NCBI GenBank assembly: GCA_021647245.1
Contig: JAKIVC010000027.1
Location: 1-41,993, forward strand
DNA from: Gammaproteobacteria bacterium
GTDB lineage: Bacteria > Pseudomonadota > Gammaproteobacteria > RBG-16-57-12
Direction: 5' to 3'
DNA: 41,993 nt
Every line of letters starts with the position of its first letter. Position 1 is the first letter of the stretch. This document shows positions 26,995-34,934 of the stretch, piece by piece. A program made the translations under genes and the position numbers. The notes under the pieces were generated by a model. That model searched no databases and was not told where the DNA came from. It was given only the letters and a program-made list of their open reading frames with translations.

Positions 26995-28468
26995 GGCGCT
27001 TATTAGCGTAGCCGTGATTACCGCACTGGGTATCGGTTTTGGTGCGGGTTATCTTACATCAGGCTCACCTGTGACAGGGGGTGGTGTGGCGACAGGGGAT
27101 TCATCCTCCGAGCGAAAGGTGCTGTTTTATCGCAACCCGATGAATCCGGCGATTACTTCACCCGTCTTTACGCAAGATGAGATGGGAATGGACTATATCG
27201 CGGTCTATGCAGATGAAGAGAAACCGAAGGAGAAGGCGGTACTTTTCTATCGTAACCCAATGAATCCAGCCATCACCTCGCCGGTCTTTATGCAGGATGA
27301 TATGGGCATGGATTATATCGCTGTTTATGCCAATGATGGCGGTGCAGATGAACCCGTGGGTACGGTAACCATCGATCCGGTTACCGTGCAAAATATCGGG
27401 GTGCGGACGTTCTTAGCTGAAACACGCGAGCTATCACGGGTGTTGAATGGTTTGGGGCGCGTTGATTTTAACGAGGAGCGTCTCTCTCGTCTGCACCCAA
27501 AAACTTCCGGTTGGATTGAGAGGTTGAAGGTGGATCAGACCGGTAAAAAGGTGAGTAAAGATACCATTTTACTCGGTATTTACTCCCCCGAGTTGGTTGC
27601 CGCGCAACAAGAGTATCTGGTGGCGTTGAGTAACTGGGAGGCGCTGCAAAATAGCGGTGCTGAGCAGATGAAAAAGAGTGCTCGAACCCTTCTCACCAGT
27701 GCCCGTGATCGCTTGCAGCTATTTGATGTACCTGAACACCAAATTCGCGAGTTGGAGCAGAGCCGAAAAATCAAAAAAGAGCTCCACATTCACTCACCCT
27801 TTGAGGGGCGAGTGATGCACATTGGGGTGCGGGAGGGGCAATATGTGACCCCTAAAGATGAGCTTTACCTGATTGCTGATCTGAGTCGTATCTGGGTCAA
27901 TGTGGATATTTTTGAGGATGAGCTGAGCTGGCTGGCCTTGGGTGATCGTGCTGAAATGCGCGTTCGAGCAGCACCGGGCCGAACTTACAACGGAAAAATA
28001 ACCTTCATTCACCCCATACTGAATCGTAAGAGTCGCACCGTGCAGGTGCGCCTGGAATTTGATAATGCCGATCAGTCACTCAAGCCGGGCATGTTTGCCA
28101 ATGTGGCGCTCTATGTTGATCCACAGCCCGATGCGATTGTGGTGCCCTCAGAGGCGATTGTCCGCTCGGGGAGTCGTGAGCAGCTGTTTGTGGTGCGTGA
28201 GCCGGGCAAGTTTGAACCCCGCGAAGTGACCTTGGGGGTGAGTGCTGAAGGGTTTACTCAGATTCTCTCCGGGATCGAGGAGGGTGAAGAGGTGGTCACC
28301 TCCAGCCAGTTCCTGATTGATTCCGAATCCAAGCTGCGCGAAGCCACTGCCAAAATGATGGCCGCGATGGAAGGTAGGGCAGAGCCCGATATGAGTGACA
28401 TGGAGATGGATGAGATGGAGATGTCGGATATGGATATGGATGGTATGAGCATGGGGGAGTCTAAGTAA
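26987..28468 (+). CDS. cusB: Copper/silver efflux periplasmic adaptor, CusB-like, with duplicated metal-binding domain
   Basis: Membrane-fusion protein linking CusA to CusC. The 493-residue product has an N-terminal membrane anchor or signal (VAVITALGIGFGAGYL). Two nearly identical heavy-metal-binding segments follow at residues 44-75 and 84-115 (core LFYRNPMNPAITSPVF, then Q-D-x-M-G-M-D-Y-I). Then come the usual barrel-sandwich/hairpin and beta-barrel domains (LHPKTSGWIERLKVDQTGKK, HSPFEGRVMHIGVREGQYV). The C-terminal tail has nine Met among Asp/Glu in 27 residues. The ATG at 26987 has GGAG at good spacing, while an ATG six bases earlier does not. It is followed directly by cusA with a one-base overlap. 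Confidence 0.92.
   Translation: MSKALISVAVITALGIGFGAGYLTSGSPVTGGGVATGDSSSERKVLFYRNPMNPAITSPVFTQDEMGMDYIAVYADEEKPKEKAVLFYRNPMNPAITSPVFMQDDMGMDYIAVYANDGGADEPVGTVTIDPVTVQNIGVRTFLAETRELSRVLNGLGRVDFNEERLSRLHPKTSGWIERLKVDQTGKKVSKDTILLGIYSPELVAAQQEYLVALSNWEALQNSGAEQMKKSARTLLTSARDRLQLFDVPEHQIRELEQSRKIKKELHIHSPFEGRVMHIGVREGQYVTPKDELYLIADLSRIWVNVDIFEDELSWLALGDRAEMRVRAAPGRTYNGKITFIHPILNRKSRTVQVRLEFDNADQSLKPGMFANVALYVDPQPDAIVVPSEAIVRSGSREQLFVVREPGKFEPREVTLGVSAEGFTQILSGIEEGEEVVTSSQFLIDSESKLREATAKMMAAMEGRAEPDMSDMEMDEMEMSDMDMDGMSMGESK
27116..27331 (+). repeat. Tandem in-gene repeat encoding two metal-binding segments of CusB
   Basis: Two copies of about 96 bases (27116-27211 and 27236-27331), 120 bp apart, encode almost the same 32 residues. 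Most differences are at third codon positions, so the duplication is old and has been kept under protein-level selection. Confidence 0.85.
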
Positions 28469-31400
28469 TGGTCATTAGTATCATTGATGCCTCTCTGCGT
28501 AACCGCTTCCTGATTATTATCGCGGCGATTATTATTGTTGCGGCGGGTTGGTGGTCAATGAAAAACACCCCGCTGGATGCGATTCCTGACCTCTCCGATG
28601 TGCAGGTCATTGTTTTCACCGAATATCCTGGCCAAGCGCCGCAAGTGGTTGAAGATCAGGTGACCTATCCGCTCACCACGGCGATGCTGGCGGTGCCGAA
28701 TGCCAAAGTGGTGCGTGGCTACTCCTTTTTTGGCTTCTCGTTTGTCTACATTATTTTTGATGATGGTACCGACATGTACTGGGCACGCTCGCGGGTGCTG
28801 GAGTATCTCAACTACGTTAGTGGTCGTCTGCCCAGTGGTTTAACCCCTTCGCTAGGGCCTGATGCGACGGGTGTGGGTTGGATTTATGAGTATGCGCTGG
28901 TGGATAGAACCGGTAATACCGACCTGGCTGAGCTGCGCTCAATCCAGGATTGGTATCTGCGTTATCCGTTGCAGACTGTTGAAGGGATTTCGGAAGTGGC
29001 CTCGGTGGGTGGTTACGTTAAGCAGTACCAGGTGGAGGTTGATCCCAATGCACTTCTAGCCTACAACATTCCTCTCTCAAAAATAAAACATGCCATTCAA
29101 CGCTCCAATAATGATGTGGGCGGCAAGTTGATCGAGATGGCGGAAACCGAATATATGGTACGTAGTTCAGGCTATATCCAGTCGATTGATGACCTTAATG
29201 TTATTCCCGTGGGTGTGGATGAAAAGGGTACGCCGATTCGTTTGCAAGATGTCGCCCATATTCAGATCGGGCCAGAGTTGCGCCGTGGTGTTGCTGAGTT
29301 GAATGGTGAAGGCGAAGTGGCGGGTGGCGTGGTGATTATGCGTTACGGTGAAAATGCCATGGCGGTGATCGAGCGGGTGCGTGCCAAGCTGGAAGAGCTT
29401 AAACCCGGCCTGCCGGACGGGGTGGAGATCGTGCCGGTTTATGACCGTGGTGATCTGATTACCCGGGCGGTGGATAACCTGAAAACAAAATTGATCGAAG
29501 AGATCTTTGTGGTCAGCCTTATTTGTATCATCTTTTTGATGCACGCTCGCTCGGCGCTGGTGGCTATTCTCTCGCTACCTATTGGTATTTTGCTCGCTTT
29601 TGTTTTCATGAAATGGCAGGGGATTAATGCCAATATTATGTCGCTAGGGGGTATCGCTATTGCGATAGGAGCCATGGTGGATGGGGCGATTGTGATGATT
29701 GAAAACTGTCATAAACATCTGGAACAGATGGTGAAAGAGAAGGGGCGCGAGTTGCAGTCATCGGAGCGATGGCAGGCGGTGACTGAAGCTTCGCGGGAGG
29801 TCGGGCCGGCGCTGTTTTTTTCGCTGCTGATTATTACGGTTTCCTTTCTGCCAGTATTCACCCTGCAAGCACAAGAGGGGCGGCTGTTTGCGCCGCTGGC
29901 CTTTACTAAAACCTACGCTATGGCGGCGGCAGCTATTTTGGCAATCACCTTGGTGCCCGTTTTGATGGGCTATTTTATTCGGGGGAAAATCCCGGCGGAG
30001 TCAAAAAACCCGGTTAATCGATTCCTCCATTTTATTCATGTTCCCACCTTGAATCTGGCGATTCGCTGGCGTTGGCTGACGATGTTTCTGGCACTGATTC
30101 TATTGGCCGTTACTTTTTATCCACTCAGTAAATTGGGCAGCGAATTTATGCCGCCATTGAATGAAGGGGATATTCTCTATATGCCGACGACTTATCCCGG
30201 CATCTCCATCACCAAGGCGAAAGAGCTGCTGCAACAGACGGATAAGATTATTAAATCTTTCCCTGAAGTGCATCATGTCTTCGGCAAAGTAGGGCGTGCC
30301 GAGACCGCAACCGATCCGGCACCGCTGGCGATGCTGGAAACAACCATTCGACTTAAGCCCAAAGATGAGTGGCCTGACCCCAGTAAAACAGTCAAAGAGC
30401 TGATGGATGAGATGGATGCGGCGATCAAATTCCCCGGTCTCTCTAACGCCTGGACCATGCCGATCAAGACACGAATTGACATGCTCTCTACCGGCATAAA
30501 AACGCCGATTGGTATCAAAGTCAGTGGCCCTGATTTGAACGTATTGGAGGCGGTCGGTAATGAGATTGAACAGGCACTGAAACAACTGCCTGATACCCTG
30601 TCGGCTTTTGCGGATAAAGCGGCGGGTGGTTACTATCTTGATTTTGATATTGATCGGCAAGAGGCCTCACGCTACGGGCTGACTACCGGCGATGTGCAGG
30701 ATGTGATACAGAGCGCCATTGGCGGTATGAATGTCACCTACACGGTTGAGGGGCTGGAGCGCTATCCGGTTAATGTACGCTACCCCCGTGAGTTGCGTGA
30801 CAACCTGGAGAGCCTCAAACGGGTATTGATTCCAACCCCCACTGGGGCGCAGATTCCGTTATCACTGGTGGCCGACTTGCAACTGCGCCGTGGCCCCCCG
30901 AGTATCAAGAGTGAAAACTCCCGTCCCAACGCCTGGGTCTACGTGGATATTAAAACATCTGACATCGGTGGCTATGTGGCAAAAGCAAAAAAAGTAGTGG
31001 CTGAACAGGTCAGCATACCGCCGGGGTATGACCTGGTCTGGTCGGGGCAGTTTGAGTATATGGAGCGGGCGGCTGAAAGGTTGCGCATTGTGGTACCCGC
31101 GACGCTGTTGTTGATTTTTCTGTTGCTCTACTTCAACTTCCGCAATATTACCGCACCACTGGTGGTGATGCTCTCCATCCCCTTTGGTTTGATCGGCGGA
31201 TTTTGGTTGATCTACCTGCTGGGCTTCAATATCTCGGTTGCCGTGGTGGTCGGTTTTATCGCCCTGGCGGGAGTAGCGGCAGAGATAGGCGTATTAGTGC
31301 TCACCTTTATTGATCAGGAGCTTGCCCGGCGGCGCAAAGCGAAGGGTGGGCGTTTAACAGGGGCTGAAATTATGGCGGCGGTACACCATGGCACCTCAGA

Positions 31401-31617
31401 GCGTGTACGCCCCATCGCTATGACCGCTACCGCCATCACCGCCGGACTGTTGCCTATTATGTGGGGCAGCGGCACCGGGTCTGAAGTGATGCAACGTATT
31501 GCCGCACCGATGGTGGGTGGCATGGTCACTGTCACACTGCTTTGTCTGTTGGTATTGCCGGTTATTTACGGGGTGATATTGCAGATGCAGGAAAAATATA
31601 AACAGCAAGCACCATAA
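28468..31617 (+). CDS. cusA: Copper/silver RND efflux pump, CusA-like
   Basis: Inner-membrane proton-driven RND transporter of the heavy-metal (HME) class, 1049 residues. It has the expected twelve-helix pattern and two large periplasmic loops. The start contains DAIPDLSDVQVIV, characteristic of Cu/Ag pumps. TM4 has GAMVDGAIVMIENCHKH with the charged relay Asp and Glu. The three Met residues of the CusA copper site appear in context: ILYMPTTYPG, APLAMLETTI and RIDMLSTGIKTPIG. Together these make monovalent Cu/Ag the best-supported substrate. It overlaps cusB by one base. Confidence 0.95.
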   Translation: MVISIIDASLRNRFLIIIAAIIIVAAGWWSMKNTPLDAIPDLSDVQVIVFTEYPGQAPQVVEDQVTYPLTTAMLAVPNAKVVRGYSFFGFSFVYIIFDDGTDMYWARSRVLEYLNYVSGRLPSGLTPSLGPDATGVGWIYEYALVDRTGNTDLAELRSIQDWYLRYPLQTVEGISEVASVGGYVKQYQVEVDPNALLAYNIPLSKIKHAIQRSNNDVGGKLIEMAETEYMVRSSGYIQSIDDLNVIPVGVDEKGTPIRLQDVAHIQIGPELRRGVAELNGEGEVAGGVVIMRYGENAMAVIERVRAKLEELKPGLPDGVEIVPVYDRGDLITRAVDNLKTKLIEEIFVVSLICIIFLMHARSALVAILSLPIGILLAFVFMKWQGINANIMSLGGIAIAIGAMVDGAIVMIENCHKHLEQMVKEKGRELQSSERWQAVTEASREVGPALFFSLLIITVSFLPVFTLQAQEGRLFAPLAFTKTYAMAAAAILAITLVPVLMGYFIRGKIPAESKNPVNRFLHFIHVPTLNLAIRWRWLTMFLALILLAVTFYPLSKLGSEFMPPLNEGDILYMPTTYPGISITKAKELLQQTDKIIKSFPEVHHVFGKVGRAETATDPAPLAMLETTIRLKPKDEWPDPSKTVKELMDEMDAAIKFPGLSNAWTMPIKTRIDMLSTGIKTPIGIKVSGPDLNVLEAVGNEIEQALKQLPDTLSAFADKAAGGYYLDFDIDRQEASRYGLTTGDVQDVIQSAIGGMNVTYTVEGLERYPVNVRYPRELRDNLESLKRVLIPTPTGAQIPLSLVADLQLRRGPPSIKSENSRPNAWVYVDIKTSDIGGYVAKAKKVVAEQVSIPPGYDLVWSGQFEYMERAAERLRIVVPATLLLIFLLLYFNFRNITAPLVVMLSIPFGLIGGFWLIYLLGFNISVAVVVGFIALAGVAAEIGVLVLTFIDQELARRRKAKGGRLTGAEIMAAVHHGTSERVRPIAMTATAITAGLLPIMWGSGTGSEVMQRIAAPMVGGMVTVTLLCLLVLPVIYGVILQMQEKYKQQAP

Positions 31618-31650
31618 AATAATGGGTATTTTTTAACACAGGAGTCAACA

Positions 31651-32160
31651 ATGAAAAACTCAATAAAATCTTTGTCAATTATCACATTGACCGCTTTACT
31701 GGTCGCTGGTCCTTTGCAGGCGGCGGGTGAGCATGACGGGGGGCATGGCCATGATCATGGCTCTATGGATCACGGTGACCACAGTGGACAGGACGATCAC
31801 GCAGACCATGGCGATCATGGCTCCGCAATGGGCGGCGGCATGTTTTTGGTTGAAAGAGAGATCGATGGTTACGATGTGACCTTCCACGTTATGAAGGCCA
31901 AACCAGGTAAAGAGATGGGCGGTAGCCATGACTTTATGATTAAAGTCGAAAAAGATGGCAAGGCACTCAGCGGCCTCACTATGAATACTAAAGTGGTGCA
32001 CCCCAGTGGCGAATCAGAAACCAAAAAAGCGATGAAAATGGGCGACTGGATGATGGCTGGTTATGACCTGGGCCATGGCGGCAAGCATCAACTGATGATT
32101 CTATTTAAAACGGCCGATGGCGAAAAACATAAAGGTGGTGTTTACTATCCACAAAAATAG
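31651..32160 (+). CDS. His-rich secreted protein of the copper module, function unknown
   Basis: A 169-residue protein with a clear signal peptide (residues 1 to about 25, ending LQAA). A segment with nine His among Asp, Gly and Ser follows (about residues 26-58). The 100-residue C-terminal domain has a beta-rich pattern (EIDGYDVTFHVMKA, FMIKVEKDGKALSGL, KHQLMILFKTADGEKHKG) somewhat like YtkA/FixH-type periplasmic domains. A good ribosome binding site (AGGAG) precedes it, 33 bases after cusA. Context and His content suggest metal binding, perhaps storage or delivery to CusCBA in the role CusF plays in E. coli. It does not resemble CusF in sequence. Confidence 0.75.
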   Translation: MKNSIKSLSIITLTALLVAGPLQAAGEHDGGHGHDHGSMDHGDHSGQDDHADHGDHGSAMGGGMFLVEREIDGYDVTFHVMKAKPGKEMGGSHDFMIKVEKDGKALSGLTMNTKVVHPSGESETKKAMKMGDWMMAGYDLGHGGKHQLMILFKTADGEKHKGGVYYPQK

Positions 32161-32181
32161 ACAACATGGGTGAGCTAATCG

Positions 32182-32931
32182 GTGTCAGCAAATTTTCCAG
32201 TAGTAAAGGGAGTGCCCAGTACGCGTTATATTGCAATCGACGCAGCGCGTGGTGTGGCGATCGTCATGATGGTTGTTTTTCATTTTACCTATGACTTAAA
32301 CCACTTCAATTACCTTGAAGTGGACTTTTACCGTGACCCATTTTGGCTCAACTTCCGCACCCTGATTGTGACTTTTTTTCTCTGTCTAGTGGGCATTAGC
32401 CTTCAATTGGCGGCAGGGAAGGGGCTTAACCTACGCCGCTATGGCACTCGATTGATGTTATTGGTGGGTGCAGCGGGGCTGGTTAGCTTTGGCAGCTACC
32501 TGGTGTTTCCAGACAAAGTGATTCTATTTGGTATTTTACACTTTATCGCTCTTGCAAGCGTTATTGGCTTGCTGTTTCGACGCTTTTACTGGATGAACCT
32601 ACTGCTGGGGGTATTGTTGATAGCGACAGCAAACCTATTCCAGCATGAGTGGTTCAATGCCCCCGCCCTACACTGGTTTGGCTTGGTGACCCAAGGGCCG
32701 CGTACCGTGGATTATGTGCCGTTTCTTCCCTGGTTTGGTGTTGTTCTACTGGGCATGTTCCTAGGGCGTTTGATTGAAAAATACCCGTTGTTGAGTACCA
32801 CCTCACAGCCGCGTAACGGCTTGGTTCGCTCTCTTGCGTTAGGTGGTCGTCACAGTCTGTTGATCTATCTTATCCACCAGCCTCTGCTATTCGCGGGATT
32901 CTATCTGGTGATGCTCCTTCATTCATTGTAA
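32182..32931 (+). CDS. DUF1624 / heparan-glucosaminide N-acetyltransferase-like membrane protein
   Basis: A 249-residue inner-membrane protein with about seven hydrophobic segments. The N-terminal AIDAARGVAIVMMVVFHFTYDL is the signature of DUF1624/HGSNAT_cat proteins, where the His is thought to take part in acyl transfer. FLCLVGISLQLAAGKG and a C-terminal GRHSLLIYLIHQPLLF also fit. The substrate is unknown. The start is GTG at 32182 with only a GGTGAG-like site upstream. It follows the His-rich gene by 21 bases and could be cotranscribed, but no link with copper is known. Confidence 0.82.
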   Translation: MSANFPVVKGVPSTRYIAIDAARGVAIVMMVVFHFTYDLNHFNYLEVDFYRDPFWLNFRTLIVTFFLCLVGISLQLAAGKGLNLRRYGTRLMLLVGAAGLVSFGSYLVFPDKVILFGILHFIALASVIGLLFRRFYWMNLLLGVLLIATANLFQHEWFNAPALHWFGLVTQGPRTVDYVPFLPWFGVVLLGMFLGRLIEKYPLLSTTSQPRNGLVRSLALGGRHSLLIYLIHQPLLFAGFYLVMLLHSL

Positions 32932-33005
32932 CTACTCAACTCTTCATTGTTTATGTACGGCAGATTCAACCTCGAAGTGCATAACCACCTAAGCTGCAAT
33001 CGCAG

Positions 33006-33074
33006 CCCTATGTACAGACCGACCCCTTCACCTTCACATACAGTGACTGTATGGGGTTAGGTTGACACATAGGG
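33006..33074. repeat. Nested palindrome
   Basis: CCCTATGT (33006-33013) is the exact reverse complement of ACATAGGG (33067-33074). Inside it lies the 17-base perfect palindrome CATACAGTGACTGTATG (33037-33053). A weaker ACCxACCCC / GGGGTxAGGT pairing lies between. A multi-part hairpin or a remnant of a mobile repeat is likely. Confidence 0.6.
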
Positions 33075-33209
33075 TCGCTGTCAGTGAAGTGTGGTTGAAT
33101 CCAGAAAGTTAGGGTAAAAAAGGGCCTGGAATTAGAGGAGAATCAGCAGAGCGCTGGACAACTATCTTGACAAACATCGCAAGGAAGCAACCGCAGTTTG
33201 AGTCAAACC

Positions 33210-33376
33210 CTAGGAGGCTGTCGGACTCAGGGTGAATCTACTGCGGAAAAGCCATTCAGGCCCATTTCTCCGATCATTTTCGTTGAATATGCTCAATATT
33301 CGCCTCAAACGATCAAAAAAATGGACTCAAAATGGCTTTCCCTCGCTACGATCACCTAAGCCCGACAGCCTCCTAG
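33210..33376. mobile_element. 167-bp foldback (MITE-like) element
   Basis: The ends CTAGGAGGCTGTCGG (33210-33224) and CCGACAGCCTCCTAG (33362-33376) are perfect 15-base inverted repeats. The interior is also near-palindromic about a centre at 33293 (GAATAT-GCTCA-ATATTC). GGAAAAGCCATT pairs with AATGGCTTTCC, CCATTT with AAATGG, and GATC with GATC at mirrored positions. No coding capacity exists. The palindromic CTAG at both outer ends could be a target duplication. Confidence 0.75.
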
Positions 33377-33383
33377 CGAGTCT

Positions 33384-33403
33384 CCCCCAGCATAGCTGAG
33401 GGG
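33384..33403 (-). terminator. Terminator-like hairpin after zwf
   Basis: CCCCCAGC-ATA-GCTGAGGGG forms an eight-base stem with one G-T pair, about 35 bases beyond the zwf stop on the minus strand. No T-run follows, so strength is uncertain. Confidence 0.45.
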
Positions 33404-33437
33404 ATAGCCAGTTGAATTAAGAGTGCTATCCTTGAGT

Positions 33438-34922
33438 CTATAGCTCAAACTCGCCGACCATGTTGCGCCAATACTGGTCATCACTGTCGAATAGGCGGTT
33501 GACTTCGGCCGGGCCCCAGCTTCCGGCTGCGTAGGTGTGAATGAAGTCACGTTCCATTGACCAGACTTTGAGGATTGGGTCGACGATTTTCCAGGCCCAG
33601 TTCACTTCGTCGTAGCGAAGGAATAGGGTGCTGTCACCCTCGATTATATCGAGCAGCAGCGCTTCATAGGCATCCAGTTTGACATCACTGGCCCGGCAGT
33701 AGCTGGCATCCATCTGGGTGGTGCGAATTTTCATCTCAAGGCCAGGTTCTTTAACTTGAACCACAAAGCGCAGGCACTCATTAGGTTGTATGCCGAGTAC
33801 TAACCAGTTGGGTTCAAAACGCTGAATTTGGGTCTCTTGAAAAAGCTGTTGGGGTGGTCGCTTAAAGCGAATGCTGATGACAGAGCTGTTTTGTGCCATC
33901 CGTTTGCCGGTGCGCAGGTAGAAGGGGACTCCTTTCCAGCGCCAGTTGTCCACATAGAGTTTTAGGGCAGCATAGGTTTCGGTGGAGCTGTTTTTGGGTA
34001 CATTAGACTCCTCTAGGTAGCTGCTTACCTTTTCGCCATCCACTGTTCCGTGTGTGTATTGGGCGCGGAATGAGTGGGCGTGGGCGGCGTGTTGTGGTAT
34101 TTGGCGTACTGATTTCAGTACTTTTACTTTTTCGTCGCGTACTGATTCTGCATCCAGTGTGGCGGGGGGTTCCATGGCTACCAGTGTCATTAACTGCATA
34201 AGGTGGCTCTGGATCATGTCACGCATGGCACCCGCGCCGTCGTAGTAGTCAGCACGGTTTTCGATGCCTTTCGATTCTGAGTGGGTAATCTGTACATGGT
34301 CGATGTAGTTGCGGTTCCACAGTGGCTCTAGCAGGATGTTGGCAAAGCGGAATGCTAATACATTTTGTACAGTGCCTTTTCCGAGGTAGTGATCGATTCG
34401 GTAAATCTGGCTTTCGCTAAAATCTTTATGCATGCGCTGGTCGAGCATCTGTGCGCTTTCTAGATCATAGCCAAACGGTTTTTCGACAACAATGCGCCGC
34501 CAGCCACTCTCTTCGCTATTGAGCCCCGCATCTGCCAGGTATTGGCTGACGGTGCCGAATTCAGAGGGGCGTATTGCCATGTAGAAGGCGATATTGTCGG
34601 GCAGGTCGCTATCCTCAGCGATGAGTTTTTTTAGCTTGTGGTAGGCATCCGGATTGGTCAGATCTCCTTGAAAATAGCACAGGCGTTGGCAAAAATTTGC
34701 GAATACCTTTTCGTTAATGCCGCCTCGTGCTTTGTTTTCGAGATAGCCTTTTACCTGTTTACGCCAGATAGTGTTATCCCACTCACGACGACCAATGGCG
34801 AGAATTTTCAGGCCATCGGGTAGTTTTCCGGCCTCTTCCAAGTGGTAGAGGGCGGGTAGTAATTTAATCTGCGAAAGGTTGCCGGTGGCACCAAAAATCA
34901 CAAAAGTGCATGGTTCGATCAT
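33438..34922 (-). CDS. zwf: Glucose-6-phosphate dehydrogenase
   Basis: Oxidises glucose 6-phosphate to 6-phosphogluconolactone with NAD(P)+. The 494-residue protein starts [20 protein letters not shown] (nucleotide-binding loop). It has the EKPFG motif (Glu147-Lys148) and the substrate site [13 protein letters not shown] with His178 and Lys182. The later [20 protein letters not shown] block is typical. An AGGAGAT ribosome binding site precedes the ATG. It lies 12 bases downstream of gnd on the same strand, so the two oxidative pentose-phosphate dehydrogenases form an operon with gnd first. No lactonase gene is adjacent. Confidence 0.97.
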   Translation of the reverse strand: MIEPCTFVIFGATGNLSQIKLLPALYHLEEAGKLPDGLKILAIGRREWDNTIWRKQVKGYLENKARGGINEKVFANFCQRLCYFQGDLTNPDAYHKLKKLIAEDSDLPDNIAFYMAIRPSEFGTVSQYLADAGLNSEESGWRRIVVEKPFGYDLESAQMLDQRMHKDFSESQIYRIDHYLGKGTVQNVLAFRFANILLEPLWNRNYIDHVQITHSESKGIENRADYYDGAGAMRDMIQSHLMQLMTLVAMEPPATLDAESVRDEKVKVLKSVRQIPQHAAHAHSFRAQYTHGTVDGEKVSSYLEESNVPKNSSTETYAALKLYVDNWRWKGVPFYLRTGKRMAQNSSVISIRFKRPPQQLFQETQIQRFEPNWLVLGIQPNECLRFVVQVKEPGLEMKIRTTQMDASYCRASDVKLDAYEALLLDIIEGDSTLFLRYDEVNWAWKIVDPILKVWSMERDFIHTYAAGSWGPAEVNRLFDSDDQYWRNMVGEFEL

Positions 34923-34934
34923 GATGATCTCCTG

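Larger units (their letters stand above)
32932..33437. other. Gene-free region with palindromic elements between DUF1624 gene and zwf
   Basis: About 500 bases with no convincing gene. It contains a small hairpin (GCTGC-AATC-GCAGC, 32993-33006), a nested palindrome (33006-33074), a 167-bp foldback element (33210-33376) and a terminator-like hairpin close to zwf. The segment 33120-33200 includes a short frame ending ALDNYLDKHRKEATAV before a stop, which may be the tail of a decayed gene but is too short to assign. Confidence 0.6.

Noticed and set aside
31651-32160. Calling the His-rich protein CusF
   Set aside because: CusF is a small Met/His/Trp beta-barrel; this protein has a His/Asp repeat and a different C-terminal domain.
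33120-33205. Short reading frame ending ALDNYLDKHRKEATAV
   Set aside because: Too short, with no start, ribosome binding site or recognisable domain; possibly a gene remnant but cannot be supported.
32932-33209. Duplicate of the tRNA-fMet 3' end that would define an integrated island
   Set aside because: No match to the tRNA 3' end (GGTTCAAATCC or CCCCGCTACCA) was seen on the far side of the copper genes.
33438-34922. Plus-strand open frames opposite zwf, the exporter genes and cusS
   Set aside because: They are shadow frames without domains or ribosome binding sites, opposite clearly conserved genes.
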